Source of the DNA: Prochilodus magdalenae
Lineage: Eukaryota; Chordata; Actinopteri; Characiformes; Prochilodontidae
Length of the DNA stretch: 64,000 nucleotides
Reading direction: 5' to 3'
Assembly (NCBI GenBank): GCA_024036415.1
Contig: JAMWET010001275.1
Location: 145,001 to 209,000, forward strand
Shown here one piece after another: positions 61,690 through 64,000 of this stretch. A program made the translations under genes and the position numbers. The notes under the pieces were generated by a model. It saw only the letters and a list, made by a program, of their open reading frames with translations. It was not told where the DNA came from and searched no databases. The first letter of the stretch is position 1, and the number at the start of each line of letters is the position of its first letter.

Positions 61690-62060
61690 AAAACATTTGC
61701 CAAAGCGCCAAAGTGGAACCTGACGGTTCCATAACAGTTTCTGAAGAGTTTGGACTGAACCAATCTTCTATGGCAGATGGCATACAAATGGAGGAAATTC
61801 AGCACTACTGTTACATCTCCCTGGAGTAGGCATCTAACAACCCCTCCAAAACTAGAATGTTCTAGGTGTGAATGTTCTGCACTGGCTAATGCTCATGAAC
61901 AAACACGGAACAGGTGAAGTATGTATGAAATGATTGTGTGGAGAAAGCCACTGCTCTCCAGGAAGAACTTTCCTGCCTGTTTAAAGTCTCCAGGTGTATG
62001 AGCCAGTAGATGTTTTGTGGAGAGATGATCTGTAAGGAGTAATGGTAATCCTCCACATGT
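61690..62060 (+). repeat. Tc1-like transposon relic
   Basis: CCAATCTTCTATGGCAGATG and CAAATGGAGGAAATTCAGCA with ACTGTTACATCTCCCTGGAG match the N-terminal helix-turn-helix coding part of Tc1 transposases (KWRKF...TVTLPRSG type). The frame is broken. Confidence 0.65.
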
Positions 62061-62825
62061 GTGTGGGTAGTCAGTCAACAGTTATAGGGACTGATTGGGT
62101 TGAAGTCATTGCTGCTCATAGGGGCTTACACCAGTTCCTGAAAGCAAGGTTTACATGGTTGTACCCACAAAGACCTTTAAGTTCAGTGAATGAATAAATA
62201 ATACACTGATAATTCATAAGCCACTGTTCAAGTCACTGTCCAACCTCACAAGATAACACGTTCCTGAACATCTCCTGAAGTAATGCCATTTCATAATCAG
62301 TTTACATGCTGCTTTCCCTATGAGTTTTGGTTAACAATGTTAATTTGGGGTTTTTATTTGTTTATTTATTTATTTTAATTTTTTGTATCTATAAATGTGG
62401 GCTAAATTGAACAAAGTCTATACAATTTGGATGATTCTGATTTATTCAGAAGTGAGAACAAATTCAGTTTGCCACCATATAGGCCCTTTAAAGGGGAACT
62501 CCACATGTGTAATGATGTAAACAAAGCCTTTCGGAGTGGTTTGTGTGATTAGCATCTTCAACATTTCCTGAAAAACATCTCCAACATTGCAACTTTACAG
62601 GAGAGGGCAGAAACCTTATTGAATTTTAATGTAAATCAATGGAACCAGACTTCTTTCCAAGCAGGTTGGGTCCATTTTGTTGGTCCCTTCATCATGAATT
62701 TGTGATTAGCAGCTGCTGCTGTTTAAATGTTCCTAAAAAAATCCTAAAAGTCTAATAAACATGAAGTAATTCTCAGAGTGATATAGGTCCACTGGTCAGT
62801 TTGCATAGTAAATAAAATGGCTATA

Positions 62826-62945
62826 TTTACAATGTAGACATTATGACTTCTGGGTCCCATCACCACCACTGTAAAGAAGTCTGAGTTGGTGTGTTTCTCT
62901 CACGGGAACCCGTTCCCATTAAATCACTCAGAATGAGTTTGTTCA
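62826..62945 (+). repeat. Member of an unclassified dispersed repeat family
   Basis: ACAATGTAGACATTATGACT, CTGGGTCCCATCACCACCAC and TGTAAAGAAGTCTGAGTTGG. Related copies are at 10165-10245, about 16073-16150 (inverted), 16390-16480, 21800-21885, 43975-44040 (inverted), 44295-44335 and about 63766-63900. I do not recognise the class. Confidence 0.6.
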
Positions 62946-64000
62946 CATCTCAGTAACTGAATTACACAGAAATTTAATGGCTTAGAGACCCGTGAACTGG
63001 AGAAAGAGGAGCCAGTGCGTGCTATCTCTGTCAAATGTGCTCTAAACATTGCAGGTGGGTTTTGGTAAATGGTCACGTTTCCTCATGAAATCTGCCAGCT
63101 TCTCCCTTTCATGCTTCTCCTCTTATGGCTAGAAGTTAGGATTTCATAACTTCAGGCTAATCTGTTTTGATTAATGTTTTCACTGTCTTCTGCAGACGTG
63201 GCTTGCTTGGTTGTGAGATTACCTGTCAGTAAATCTGTTTTTTACATTTATGCAAGCCAAGTGAGAACTGGAAGTCTGTGCGACGAGGAAGCAGACGAAG
63301 GTAAACAGTACCACTGCTGTTGATTCAGTTCCTTGTTATTAATCTATATTGATGCGCTTTAGGCACGTAGTTGATTGTAGATTAACCCTAAAGTAAGCAC
63401 AGTCTTTAAACACCAGTGCTCAAGTAACATGACTCTTGGATTTTGAAATCGGGCTTGGTGAATTCCAGCTTCTCAGCTTACTGATGTTCCAGACTGTTTT
63501 CATACTAGACTGTCCCGGAGTCCAGCTCTTACATTCTGGGTATGAGGAAATGCAGCTCTTTGTGCTTGGTCATCTGACAGCCACAAGCTGGCAACGCTGC
63601 AAAGAGTCTGAAATAAAGGCCTTGTGTCCCTTATGAGAATCTTCTTTCCTCGTATCTGGAGCAACTTTAAAGAGCAGTTCCACTGATGTTTTTAAAATCT
63701 CTTATTTAACTGTGAAAAAAGTTTGTTGCCTCTAAAGAAAGAAATCTCACAAAATGTGTTTGTATACAAGCTGCAGGGGTTGTGATGGCAGCGACACCAA
63801 TATAGCCATTTTGTTTGCTATCCAAAACTAACTTCCCTACAGCCTTTTCATATGTAATGTTGATGATGGTAAAATTTACCAAATGCTGGAAAAATATACA
63901 TTTATTCTTAAAACCGCATTTCATGGTATCAGGCAGTGTATTTATAACTATTCCATGTAATAACTCTTGTGAGGAAGCTTTTAATATTAATATAGATCAC

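Larger units (their letters stand above)
59927..64000. other. recql4 3' UTR and gene-free downstream region
   Basis: A poly(A) signal AATAAA at 60032-60037 suits a short recql4 3' UTR of about 125 nt. Beyond it I see no gene: a two-unit duplication (60295-61060), a Tc1 relic (61690-62060) and copies of an unclassified dispersed repeat near 62826 and 63766. The remaining short reading frames show no family features. Confidence 0.65.

Noticed and set aside
1..64000. CRISPR array, operon, bacterial or viral genes
   Set aside because: The repeats present are eukaryotic simple repeats and transposons; genes are intron-containing vertebrate genes.

Overview
The window is vertebrate genomic DNA from a teleost fish, probably an otophysan such as a characin or catfish. 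The lineage is inferred from the mix of Tc1-like transposon relics, hAT-type MITEs and tRNA-derived SINEs, and from the fish-type paralogues present. All genes have introns, with GT-AG splice sites apart from one AT-AC intron. All four coding units read on the + strand.

Layout: (1) 1-2075 is a GA microsatellite followed by non-coding DNA, most likely intron of the first gene. (2) 2076-23305 holds the 3' fifteen coding exons of rapgef5, a Rap guanine-nucleotide exchange factor; its 5' exons lie outside the window. A long 3' UTR may run to about 26.75 kb. (3) 26.76-28.56 kb is repeat-rich intergenic DNA. (4) 28933-33016 and 38118-43161 hold two intact tandem genes for ORA-type (V1R-like) olfactory receptors. 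Both have the same four-exon structure, and each exon is cut at the same codon. (5) 45411-59926 holds a complete 24-exon recql4, encoding the RecQ-like helicase and replication-initiation factor. (6) 59927-64000 is gene-free and filled with transposon relics and a local duplication.

The genes have no evident shared pathway: a Rap GEF, two putative chemosensory receptors and a DNA-replication helicase. The points most worth a second look are a U12-type AT-AC intron in rapgef5, which restores exact agreement with the mammalian protein; the tandem duplication of a multi-exon ora gene; two non-coding blocks conserved upstream of both ora copies; a decayed copy of the ora intron-2/exon-3 junction inside intron 1 of the first ora gene; and an E2F-like site with a 39-bp tandem repeat upstream of recql4. 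I found no CRISPR, operon, viral or tRNA/rRNA gene. Exon boundaries were placed by eye from splice signals, reading frame and remembered family sequences, not by alignment software.
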